Below are positions 1 through 5,631 of a stretch of 7,293 nucleotides of DNA, piece by piece (position 1 is the first letter of the stretch; every line of letters starts with the position of its first letter). This DNA comes from Streptococcaceae bacterium. GTDB taxonomy: Bacteria; Bacillota; Bacilli; Lactobacillales; Streptococcaceae. A program made the position numbers and the translations under genes. Where the stretch lies: contig JAITWV010000006.1 in NCBI GenBank assembly GCA_031285105.1, forward strand, positions 1-7,293. The letters run 5' to 3'. The notes beneath the pieces were generated by a model. That model was not told the origin of the DNA. It was given only the letters and a program-made list of their open reading frames with translations, and did not search any database.

Positions 1-981
1 TGAAACCGTCTCAAATGTAAGTGTGCCAAATTTTTGGGTAATTGCTTCTTTTAATAATGGCAGCAAATCAATAACTGGACAAAATATCAAAAAAGGAAAA
101 TCATCTTCAATACAATTTCTTATAACTTTTCGAAAACTTTTTGCTAATTTCTTTTTCAACAATTTTTCTCGCCAATTTCCACACCATATAAATTCTGGAA
201 CTGTTAACAATTTACGGTGAAATCTAGCTGGTAAAGTCACTAAGGGCATCTCTTTTAATAAATCTTGACTAGGGGTAGCAGTTAAATAAATCAATGAATG
301 TGTTTTTTTACAAGCATTTTTTAACGCAAAAGCCAATTGTTCATTATAAGCAAAAGGAAAAGCATCTACCTCGTCTACAATTAATACATCAAAATAATCA
401 TAAAAACGCATTAGCTGATGCGTCGTACAGATAATCAAAGGCAAATCACGAAATTCCTCTTTACTTCGTCCGTGCAAAAGTCCAATTTCAATTGTCGAAA
501 ATGCTTCTTTCATTCTAGGGTAAAGCTCAATACAAACATCTACACGAGGAATCGCAATCCCCACTGTTAAACCTTTTTCTAAGGCTACTTGAATTCCTTC
601 AAAAATCATTTCTGTTTTTCCTGCACCAGTTACTGCGTGAACAAGTAATTTTTCCGTCTTTTTAATCGCTTCAACCACCGAGTCACTAATCATTTGTTGT
701 CCTTTGGTTAAACTACCATGCCAAGTTAAGGTGTTCCAAAGTGGTGCGTGTAGCTGTGCTTTTTTATGATAAAATTTATGACTAGATTTCACTGTCCCTA
801 ATTCCATACAATAAGGGCAAAAATAAGAACCATTGGGAAGTTTGACCTTTTCTTTTAAACTAAGTCCATTACACCTTAAACAGCGAATGTTATTTTTTTC
901 TTCTTGCATCGTTGGTAATTCAATTAATCCATCTTTTGGTGGGTGCAAAAACTGAATTCTTCTACCTGTTAAATCTTGTAT
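1..981 (-). CDS. comFA: ComFA, DNA-uptake ATPase/helicase, partial (C-terminus beyond window edge)
   Basis: ATP-dependent DEAD-box-type helicase that acts on the cytoplasmic side of the competence machinery and helps pull single-stranded DNA in. The minus frame is open from 981 to 1, 327 codons without a stop. Visible in order: LTGRRI near the N-terminus, a four-cysteine zinc motif (CLRC at 34-37, CPYC at 55-58), Walker A TGAGKTEM at 118-125, a PRVDV motif after the first strand of the motor, TTHQL, Walker B DEVDAFPF at 203-210, motif III TATP at 234-237, and LPARFHR. Translation ends at TFETVS, just before the expected TTTILERGVTF region, so roughly 100 residues are missing; full-length family members have about 430. 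The proposed initiator is ATA at 981-979, seven bases after AGGAGG. The next in-frame alternatives, TTG at 948 and ATG at 909, would remove the conserved GR motif. yvyE lies divergently upstream, a familiar arrangement in Lactobacillales. The identification is firm; the start is less so. Confidence 0.95.
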   Translation of the reverse strand, partial: MQDLTGRRIQFLHPPKDGLIELPTMQEEKNNIRCLRCNGLSLKEKVKLPNGSYFCPYCMELGTVKSSHKFYHKKAQLHAPLWNTLTWHGSLTKGQQMISDSVVEAIKKTEKLLVHAVTGAGKTEMIFEGIQVALEKGLTVGIAIPRVDVCIELYPRMKEAFSTIEIGLLHGRSKEEFRDLPLIICTTHQLMRFYDYFDVLIVDEVDAFPFAYNEQLAFALKNACKKTHSLIYLTATPSQDLLKEMPLVTLPARFHRKLLTVPEFIWCGNWREKLLKKKLAKSFRKVIRNCIEDDFPFLIFCPVIDLLPLLKEAITQKFGTLTFETVS

Positions 982-988
982 AAGATCA

Positions 989-994
989 CCTCCT
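989..994 (-). promoter_or_regulatory. comFA ribosome binding site (AGGAGG), marks an AUA start
   Basis: The minus strand reads AGGAGG, then TGATCTT (7 nt), then ATA. An in-frame stop (TAA at 999-997) lies just upstream, so the protein cannot begin further out. phoU has the same AGGAGG with the same 7-nt spacing to its ATG, which supports position 981 as the intended comFA start even though the codon is AUA. Confidence 0.75.
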
Positions 995-1001
995 ATTTAG
1001 T

Positions 1002-1136
1002 CCAGGTTCAATCAAGCAGTATTGAGGTAAATTTTCAAAACTGAGAACCTTTGCAAGCAAAGAACCTCAGTTTCGAGCGCCCTAAAGGAAGTGCCCTTGG
1101 GGTAAAATTTAATCAAGGTTAAGCGCTTGTTTCACC
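1002..1136 (-). repeat. Structured leader repeat, copy A (5' leader of comFA)
   Basis: About 135 nt, matched by copy B at 3014-3121. The 26 nt at 1043-1068 are identical to 3055-3080, and both ends are similar (GGTGAAAC at the 5' end and GAACCTGG at the 3' end, minus strand). Read as minus-strand RNA it folds: closing GGU/ACC, CAAGC/GCUUG, UUGA/UCAA, UAAAUUUU/AAAAUUUA, then an apical stem AAACUGAG/CUCAGUUU leading through wobble pairs to UUUG-CUUG-CAAA. Unlike copy B it has an additional hairpin at about 1077-1103 (stem CCCCAAGGG with CCUUUAGGG, one mismatch and one wobble). The element ends 8 nt before the comFA AGGAGG. This could be a cis-regulatory RNA or a mobile palindromic repeat; I recognise no named Rfam family. 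Confidence 0.8.
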
Positions 1137-1141
1137 CTCCC

Positions 1142-1147
1142 ATTATA
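1142..1147 (-). promoter_or_regulatory. Putative -10 box (TATAAT) of comFA
   Basis: A perfect TATAAT on the minus strand (TTTATATAATGGGAGG). The expected transcript start, about 7 nt downstream, falls at the edge of leader repeat copy A, so the RNA would begin almost exactly with that structure. No good -35 hexamer lies 16-18 nt upstream, so this may be a weak or activator-dependent promoter, or chance in AT-rich DNA. Confidence 0.45.
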
Positions 1148-1159
1148 TAAATACGCAAA

Positions 1160-1171
1160 TTATTCGAATAA
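1160..1171. promoter_or_regulatory. TTATTCGAATAA palindrome, candidate com-box/operator between comFA and yvyE
   Basis: A perfect 12-bp palindrome. On either strand it contains TTCGAATA, a 7 of 8 match to the streptococcal competence sigma-factor (ComX) box TACGAATA. On the minus strand a T-rich stretch lies upstream of it, as is usual for com-boxes, and the site would place a comFA transcript start near 1150. It could equally be an operator for a dimeric regulator, or chance. I could not find a convincing sigma-A promoter for yvyE in 1140-1221. Confidence 0.35.
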
Positions 1172-1232
1172 CCAAGAAAAAGTTTTCTTTTTTTGATAAA
1201 ATTATTCTAATAAATGATATTGGAGTAATTTT

Positions 1233-1877
1233 ATGGAAGAAAAATTAGAATACTTAACCATCAAAAAAGATGATATTATCGAAATGGAAGTTAAAAAATC
1301 ACGTTTCATCACACATCTAAAAAGAGTAGAAACGCAAGATGAGGCTAAAAATTTTATTCAAGCCATCAAAAAAGAACATTGGAAAGCAAGTCACAATTGT
1401 TCAGCTTTTATTCTTGGGCAAAATATGGAAATTCAACGCTCTAGTGATGATGGCGAGCCAAGTGGAACTGCAGGGGTGCCGATGCTTGAGGTCTTAAAAA
1501 AGAATCAATTAATTAATGTAGTGGCTGTTGTGACTCGTTATTATGGAGGGATTAAATTAGGAGCTGGCGGTTTAATTCGTGCGTATGCTACAAGCGTGTC
1601 AAATGCTATTAATGAAATCGGTATTGTTAAAGGGGTAAAACAACAAGAAATTGATCTTACTATTTCATATAATAACATTGGAAAAGTGCAAAATTTTTTA
1701 TTAGAAAACCCTCAGTACTTTACGAAAGATACCGTTTATGCTGAAAATGTGATTCTTACAGTCTTTTCAGATAGTAATGAAGTCAACATGTTAGAAGAAA
1801 ATCTCATTGATTTATTAAATGGAAATATTGAAATAACAAAAAAAGATTTCATTTGGACTGAAATACCTTTTAAATAA
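1233..1877 (+). CDS. yvyE: YigZ/YvyE family protein (IMPACT family, UPF0029)
   Basis: Cytoplasmic two-domain protein of the widespread IMPACT/YigZ family. Bacterial members have no settled biochemical role; eukaryotic IMPACT proteins regulate Gcn2 signalling through translation. Seen in the sequence: KKSRFI at 21-26, ASHNCSA at 52-58, SDDGEPSGTAG at 71-81 and TRYYGGIKLGAGGLIRAY at 101-118, the family signature. The C-terminal part (about 140-205) fits the ferredoxin-like DUF1949 domain. The length of 214 aa is typical. Start: ATG with GGAG at 1222-1225, spacing 7. It is divergent from comFA, its usual neighbour in Lactobacillales. No clear terminator follows: 1878-1949 is plain AT-rich spacer, so readthrough into the next gene is possible. 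Confidence 0.93.
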   Translation: MEEKLEYLTIKKDDIIEMEVKKSRFITHLKRVETQDEAKNFIQAIKKEHWKASHNCSAFILGQNMEIQRSSDDGEPSGTAGVPMLEVLKKNQLINVVAVVTRYYGGIKLGAGGLIRAYATSVSNAINEIGIVKGVKQQEIDLTISYNNIGKVQNFLLENPQYFTKDTVYAENVILTVFSDSNEVNMLEENLIDLLNGNIEITKKDFIWTEIPFK

Positions 1878-1949
1878 AGCTGACGTATCAACATTTCAAC
1901 TATTATTATTCCCATAAATAAAATAATTAAGTTTTTATGAGTAAAATAT

Positions 1950-1978
1950 TTAACATTTATAAGAATATCCTCTATAAT
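1950..1978 (+). promoter_or_regulatory. Sigma-A promoter of the 91-codon gene
   Basis: TTAACA at 1950-1955, a 17-nt spacer, and TATAAT at 1973-1978. This is the best-matching housekeeping promoter in the window (11 of 12 consensus bases). The expected transcript start near 1985 gives a short leader of about 24 nt before the ATG at 2009, with no room for a leader structure. Confidence 0.8.
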
Positions 1979-2008
1979 TAAAGTATCAAGTAAAAAGAGG
2001 TGACGTTT

Positions 2009-2284
2009 ATGAAACAATTAGACTTACTCATTACCCAACAGACATCTTTGAATAAACGAATTTCAATTATGAAGCAACGTGCGCAAGATTTACCAATGGG
2101 AAGAAATCGCGATAAAATTGTTGGTCAAATACTTGAATTGCGTCAAAAACTAAAAGTAATAAATCATAAAATTTCAATACAAAAGCGTGTCATTGATACG
2201 TTGGCAGTCGAAGTAGATCAATCAAAAATCATTCAATTCCCTCGTGAGCGTACGAGAGTAGAATATAAAGAAGAGCTGGTTTAA
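2009..2284 (+). CDS. Small hypothetical protein, 91 aa, helical
   Basis: I do not recognise this protein. It is 91 residues, strongly charged, with no cysteine, no tryptophan and no membrane segment or signal peptide. Residues 1-70 look like long amphipathic helices with regularly spaced Leu/Ile/Val (MKQLDLLITQQTSL, then ILELRQKLKVI), so a helical hairpin or short coiled coil is likely. The tail is basic then acidic (PRERTRVEYKEELV). The start chosen is ATG at 2009, with AGAGGTG at 1996-2002 as ribosome binding site; an in-frame GTG at 2000 overlaps that site and is unlikely. A near-consensus promoter lies directly upstream and a strong terminator overlaps its last codons, so it is a complete single-gene transcription unit. 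It is convergent with phoU, but nothing ties it to phosphate uptake. Confidence 0.8.
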   Translation: MKQLDLLITQQTSLNKRISIMKQRAQDLPMGRNRDKIVGQILELRQKLKVINHKISIQKRVIDTLAVEVDQSKIIQFPRERTRVEYKEELV

Positions 2285-2301
2285 TTCTCCAGCTCTTTTT
2301 T
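2271..2301. terminator. Bidirectional Rho-independent terminator between the 91-aa gene and phoU
   Basis: A perfect 9-bp stem AAGAGCTGG (2271-2279) / CCAGCTCTT (2289-2297) with a 9-nt loop, followed by a T run to 2301 on the plus strand. The upstream arm encodes the last residues of the small protein and its stop codon TAA lies in the loop. On the minus strand it stands just after the phoU stop, followed by CTTTATATT, so it can also end the pst-phoU transcript. Confidence 0.9.
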
Positions 2302-2306
2302 ATTTC

Positions 2307-2996
2307 TTATTCGTTTTCAGGTGTAACTTCTTCATTTGCTGTTGATAATTCAGTAATCTTACCTGTTTCTAAATAAACAATCCACTCAGCAATATTTGTC
2401 ACATAATCTGCAATTCTTTCTAAATAACTAGATACTTTAATGTAATCATTTCCAGCAATAATTGTTTCTGGATCTTCTTGCATAGAGGCAATGGCTTGAT
2501 CATGAATACGGGCACCAAGCTTATTGACTTCTTCATCGGTATCAGCGACTTTACGAGCACGAGTGGCATCTTGTTTAACGTAGGCTTTTAATACATTATC
2601 AACCATTTTTTGGACTTTCAAACTCATATAATCAATGGCTTCTTCGACTTGTGGAATACGTGTTTCGCCTTTTAAATTAATCGTCGCTTTGGCAATCGAA
2701 ACGGAGTGATCTCCCATACGTTCTAAGTCACTTGAGGCTTTCATTACTGTAATAATCATACGTAAATCACCAGCCATTGGTTGTTGTAAGGCGATTAATT
2801 CAAATGAACGTTTTTCTAATTCGATTTCTTTTTCATTGATTGTCGGGTCATAGTTAATAACTTCTTGAGCTAGTGTGCGGTTATGTTCGATAAATGAACG
2901 AACGGATTTATGAATAGACTCACTAACCTCAGTACCCATTTCATAAAACTGGTGATGAAGATCGCTTAATTGTTCTTCAAATTGAGAGCGTAACAT
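2307..2996 (-). CDS. phoU: PhoU, phosphate transport/signalling regulator
   Basis: Cytoplasmic, metal-binding helical protein that links the Pst transporter to phosphate signalling (PhoR-type kinases) and limits phosphate influx. The 229 residues form two repeated three-helix halves, each with a PhoU metal motif region: DLERMGDHSVSIAK at 90-103 and YLERIADYVTNIAEW at 191-205. The C-terminal tail (TANEEVTPENE) is acidic and makes the protein slightly longer than the usual 215-220. Start: ATG with AGGAGG at 3009-3004, spacing 7. It is the last gene of the pst operon, separated from the upstream pstB by 134 nt holding structured repeat copy B, while other gaps in the operon are 12-26 nt or overlaps. 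Its expression may therefore be set separately from the transporter. Confidence 0.95.
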   Translation of the reverse strand: MLRSQFEEQLSDLHHQFYEMGTEVSESIHKSVRSFIEHNRTLAQEVINYDPTINEKEIELEKRSFELIALQQPMAGDLRMIITVMKASSDLERMGDHSVSIAKATINLKGETRIPQVEEAIDYMSLKVQKMVDNVLKAYVKQDATRARKVADTDEEVNKLGARIHDQAIASMQEDPETIIAGNDYIKVSSYLERIADYVTNIAEWIVYLETGKITELSTANEEVTPENE

Positions 2997-3013
2997 TCTT
3001 CTTCCTCCTTTTT

Positions 3014-3121
3014 CTAGGTTTAATCGAGCATTCTTGAACTAAATTTTTAAAGCCGAGAACCTTTGCAAGCAAAGAACCTCATCTTTAAGAAATTTATTCA
3101 AGAATAAACGCTCGTTTCACC
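3014..3121 (-). repeat. Structured leader repeat, copy B (between pstB and phoU)
   Basis: About 108 nt, homologous to copy A at 1002-1136 in the same orientation. As minus-strand RNA it forms one long hairpin: GGU/ACC, CGAGC/GCUCG, AUUCUUGAA/UUCAAGAAU, UAAAUUU/AAAUUUA, UUAAAG/CUUUAA, GAG/CUC, a wobble-rich GUUC/GGUU step, then UUUG-CUUG-CAAA. Relative to copy A the sequence of the outer and apical stems differs while pairing is kept, and the extra side hairpin of copy A is absent. The phoU AGGAGG follows 4 nt after the element. TAGAATGGTGAAAC at its 5' edge resembles a -10 box, but no good -35 accompanies it. It may set phoU translation, stabilise or process the upstream transcript, or be a palindromic repeat without a role. 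Confidence 0.8.
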
Positions 3122-3130
3122 ATTCTACTT

Positions 3131-3895
3131 TTATCCAAATTTTCCTGTAATATAATCTTCTGTTTCTTGTTGTGTTGGGTTTAAGAAGATTTTTTTGGTT
3201 TTATCGTACTCGACTAGTTTGCCATCTAAGAAAAAGGCTGTGTTGTCTGAAATACGAGAAGCTTGTTGCATATTATGTGTTACTGTAATAATTGTATATC
3301 TATCTTTTAATTCTAGCAAGGTACTTTCGATTTTTCCTGAAGAAATTGGGTCAAGGGCTGATGTTGGTTCATCTAATAAAATAATTTCAGGATTTACTGC
3401 TAAGGCACGCGCAATACAGACACGTTGTTGTTGCCCGCCTGATAAACCTAGAGCACTTTGATGCAATTTGTCTTTGGTTTCTTCCCAAACAGCCGCATCA
3501 CGTAAAGACTTTTCAACTACTTCATCTAAAGTCGCTTTATCTTTCACACCTTTTAATTTTAGACCATAAACGACATTTTCATAAATCGAAAATGGAAATG
3601 GATTTGGTTGTTGAAATACCATGCCGATTTCTTTACGTAAATTTGTAACGTCCATGTTTGGTGAATAAATATTGCCACCTTTATACATCACATTTCCCGT
3701 AATCGTAATATTCGGAATTAAATCATTCATGCGGTTTAATGAACGCAATAAAGTGGATTTTCCTGAACCAGATGGACCAATTAAAGCTGTAATTTCTTGT
3801 TTTCTAAAGCTCATTGTAATATCATATAAGGCATGTTTTTTTCCGTAGTAAAGGTTTAAATTGTCTACGGATAAAATTGAATTGGTTGTATCCAT
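3131..3895 (-). CDS. pstB: PstB, phosphate ABC transporter ATP-binding protein (254 aa paralogue)
   Basis: ATPase subunit of the high-affinity phosphate importer, acting as a dimer on the cytoplasmic face of PstC/PstA. Motifs in order: Walker A GPSGSGKST at 40-48, the PstB-typical LRSLNRMNDLIP, Q-loop Q95 in MVFQQPNPF, signature LSGGQQQR at 151-158, Walker B with DEPTSALDP at 175-183, and the H-loop in THNM with H207. All catalytic residues are present and the length is typical of PstB. It follows the other pstB by 12 nt, and its AGGGGG ribosome binding site overlaps that gene's end, so the two are probably translated together. Two adjacent pstB genes are common in Lactobacillales; whether they form a heterodimer is not known from the sequence. 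Confidence 0.95.
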   Translation of the reverse strand: MDTTNSILSVDNLNLYYGKKHALYDITMSFRKQEITALIGPSGSGKSTLLRSLNRMNDLIPNITITGNVMYKGGNIYSPNMDVTNLRKEIGMVFQQPNPFPFSIYENVVYGLKLKGVKDKATLDEVVEKSLRDAAVWEETKDKLHQSALGLSGGQQQRVCIARALAVNPEIILLDEPTSALDPISSGKIESTLLELKDRYTIITVTHNMQQASRISDNTAFFLDGKLVEYDKTKKIFLNPTQQETEDYITGKFG

Positions 3896-3907
3896 TGTTT
3901 TTCCCCC

Positions 3908-4720
3908 TTACCCGAAATGTCCTGAAATATAGTCTTCTGTTGCTTTTAGTGATGGGCGAGTGAAGATTTTTTTCGTTTCATCATACTCAATCAAATCCCC
4001 ACTATAAAAGAAGGCTGTATAATCAGAAATACGTGCAGCTTGTGCCATGTTGTGTGTTACGATAATAAATGTATATTTGTCTTTTAAATTTAATAATGTT
4101 TCCTCAACCGTTGAAGTCGAAATTGGATCAAGGGCTGAGGCTGGTTCATCAAGTAGCAAAATATCTGGTTTTAACGCCAACGCACGTGCAATACATAAAC
4201 GTTGTGCTTGTCCGCCTGAAAGTGCTAAGGCTGATTTATGCAACTCATCTTTTACTTGTTCCCATAATGAAGCTTGTTTTAATGACGTTTCAACAATTTC
4301 ATCCATTTGAGCTTTCGTTACGGACTTGTCATGTTGTTTAATCGCAAAAGCAATATTGTTGTAAATGGATTTGGCAAATGGGTTAGGACGTTGAAACACC
4401 ATCCCAATGTGCTTTCTCATTTCATAAACATCGGCATCATTTGAATTAATGTTGACATCTTTGTACATAATTTTGCCATCAACACGCGCAATTTGAATGG
4501 TATCATTCATGCGGTTTAATGAGCGTAGGTAAGTTGATTTCCCTGAACCAGATGGCCCAATTAACGCTGTAATCGCATTTTTTTCAAAAGCCATGCCCAC
4601 TGATTTAATGGAATGATTATTTCCATAAAATACGTCTAAGTTTTCTGTGTGTAATGCAATATCCTTGCCCTCACCGGCTAAATCACGGATATTGCGCTCA
4701 CTCCAATCATATTGTGCCAT
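3908..4720 (-). CDS. pstB: PstB, phosphate ABC transporter ATP-binding protein (270 aa paralogue)
   Basis: Second ATPase subunit of the phosphate importer. Motifs: Walker A GPSGSGKST at 55-63, LRSLNRMNDTI, Q-loop Q110 in MVFQRPNPF, signature LSGGQAQR at 167-174, Walker B with DEPASALDP at 191-199, and H-loop H223 in THNM. It differs from its neighbour by an extra N-terminal stretch (MAQYDWSERNIRDLAGEGKD), by SGGQAQR instead of SGGQQQR, and by DEPASALD instead of DEPTSALD. These differences, spread along the protein, suggest an old duplication and not a recent copy. Both paralogues look active. Start: ATG with AAGGAG at 4734-4729, spacing 8; the gap to pstA is 26 nt. Confidence 0.95.
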   Translation of the reverse strand: MAQYDWSERNIRDLAGEGKDIALHTENLDVFYGNNHSIKSVGMAFEKNAITALIGPSGSGKSTYLRSLNRMNDTIQIARVDGKIMYKDVNINSNDADVYEMRKHIGMVFQRPNPFAKSIYNNIAFAIKQHDKSVTKAQMDEIVETSLKQASLWEQVKDELHKSALALSGGQAQRLCIARALALKPDILLLDEPASALDPISTSTVEETLLNLKDKYTFIIVTHNMAQAARISDYTAFFYSGDLIEYDETKKIFTRPSLKATEDYISGHFG

Positions 4721-4746
4721 TTTAAAGTCTCCTTAATATCCGTTTT

Positions 4747-5631
4747 TTACGCTGATGTAATTTTCTTATGAATTTTCTTACCAATATAGCGGGCTGAAAA
4801 GTTAAAGATTAAAACAGCAATAATTAACACCGCTGAAGCTCCGGCTGAAACTGCTGCTCCATCTGGCACGGTTCCTTCTGAATTGACTTTCCAAATATGA
4901 ACAGCTAACGTTTCTGCTTGACGATAAATACCAATTGGTGAGTTGAATGAAAATGGATTCCAATCTGTCCAAACTACTTTAGGAGCAGATACTCCAGCTG
5001 TAAAGATAAGGGCAGCGGCTTCCCCAAAGATACGTCCTGATGAAAGGATAACCCCTGTTAAAATACCTGGTAAAGCTTCAGGAATAACCACATGTAAAAC
5101 TGTTTCCCAACGAGATAAACCAAGTGATAACCCCGCTTCACGTTGAGTCCAAGGCACCGCACGTAAACTTTCTTCTACATTACGTGTCATTAAGGGTAAG
5201 TTGAAAACAGTTAAAGCTAAGGCACCTGAAATAATGGAAAAACCATAACCAATTTGCACAACGAAAATTAAGAAACCAAACAAACCGACAACAACTGAAG
5301 GCAATGAGCTTAAAATTTCAATTGAAGTACGAATAATATCAGTTAAAATATTCTTCTTAGAATACTCAGACAAGTAAATTCCTGCTCCTAATGAAATAGG
5401 AAACGAAATAAGCATTGTAATTAATAATAGATAAAAAGAATTCCATAATTGAAGACCAATTCCACCACCTGCTGCATAGTTAGAAGATGGATTTGTTAAA
5501 AAGCCCCAAGAAATATGTGGTAATCCACGAAAAAGAATAAACAAAATCATTGTCGCAAGAATAAAAACAATGATTCCAGACAAACCATAAAGGATGCCTG
5601 TTGCGATTTTATCAGATTTTTTTGCATTCAT
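4747..5631 (-). CDS. pstA: PstA, phosphate ABC transporter permease
   Basis: Inner subunit of the phosphate channel in the cytoplasmic membrane, pairing with PstC. The 294 residues hold about six membrane segments (roughly 12-35, 60-88, 101-125, 130-150, 186-212, 264-282) after a short positive N-terminus. The cytoplasmic EAA loop that docks to PstB is REAGLSLGLSRWET at 164-177, preceded by NVEESLRAVP, typical of PstA. The C-terminus is basic (KKIHKKITSA). The ATG shares one base with the pstC stop (TAATG), so the two are translationally coupled, with a GGGAG site inside the end of pstC. Confidence 0.95.
   Translation of the reverse strand: MNAKKSDKIATGILYGLSGIIVFILATMILFILFRGLPHISWGFLTNPSSNYAAGGGIGLQLWNSFYLLLITMLISFPISLGAGIYLSEYSKKNILTDIIRTSIEILSSLPSVVVGLFGFLIFVVQIGYGFSIISGALALTVFNLPLMTRNVEESLRAVPWTQREAGLSLGLSRWETVLHVVIPEALPGILTGVILSSGRIFGEAAALIFTAGVSAPKVVWTDWNPFSFNSPIGIYRQAETLAVHIWKVNSEGTVPDGAAVSAGASAVLIIAVLIFNFSARYIGKKIHKKITSA

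Noticed and set aside
23..220. 65-codon plus-strand ORF
   Set aside because: It is the antisense of comFA, which is open through this whole stretch and shows helicase motifs; no ribosome binding site.
1002..1136. Known riboswitch or T-box in the comFA leader
   Set aside because: No T-box sequence (GGTGGNACCGCG type) or recognisable ligand-riboswitch core was seen, and there is no terminator-like T run before the gene.
1193..1221. TTGATA and GATATT as a promoter for yvyE
   Set aside because: The hexamers are 17 nt apart, but the implied transcript start would fall after the GGAG ribosome binding site at 1222-1225.
1736..2017. 93-codon minus-strand ORF
   Set aside because: It overlaps the end of yvyE, the promoter and the start of the small gene, and has no family resemblance; antisense shadow.
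3047..3082. Minus-strand mini-ORF MRFFACKGSRL inside copy B, with a matching frame (LRFFACKGSQF from CTG) in copy A at 1035-1070
   Set aside because: Neither has a ribosome binding site, copy A lacks a normal start codon, and the shared residues follow simply from the identical 26-nt hairpin core. RNA pairing explains the conservation better than translation.
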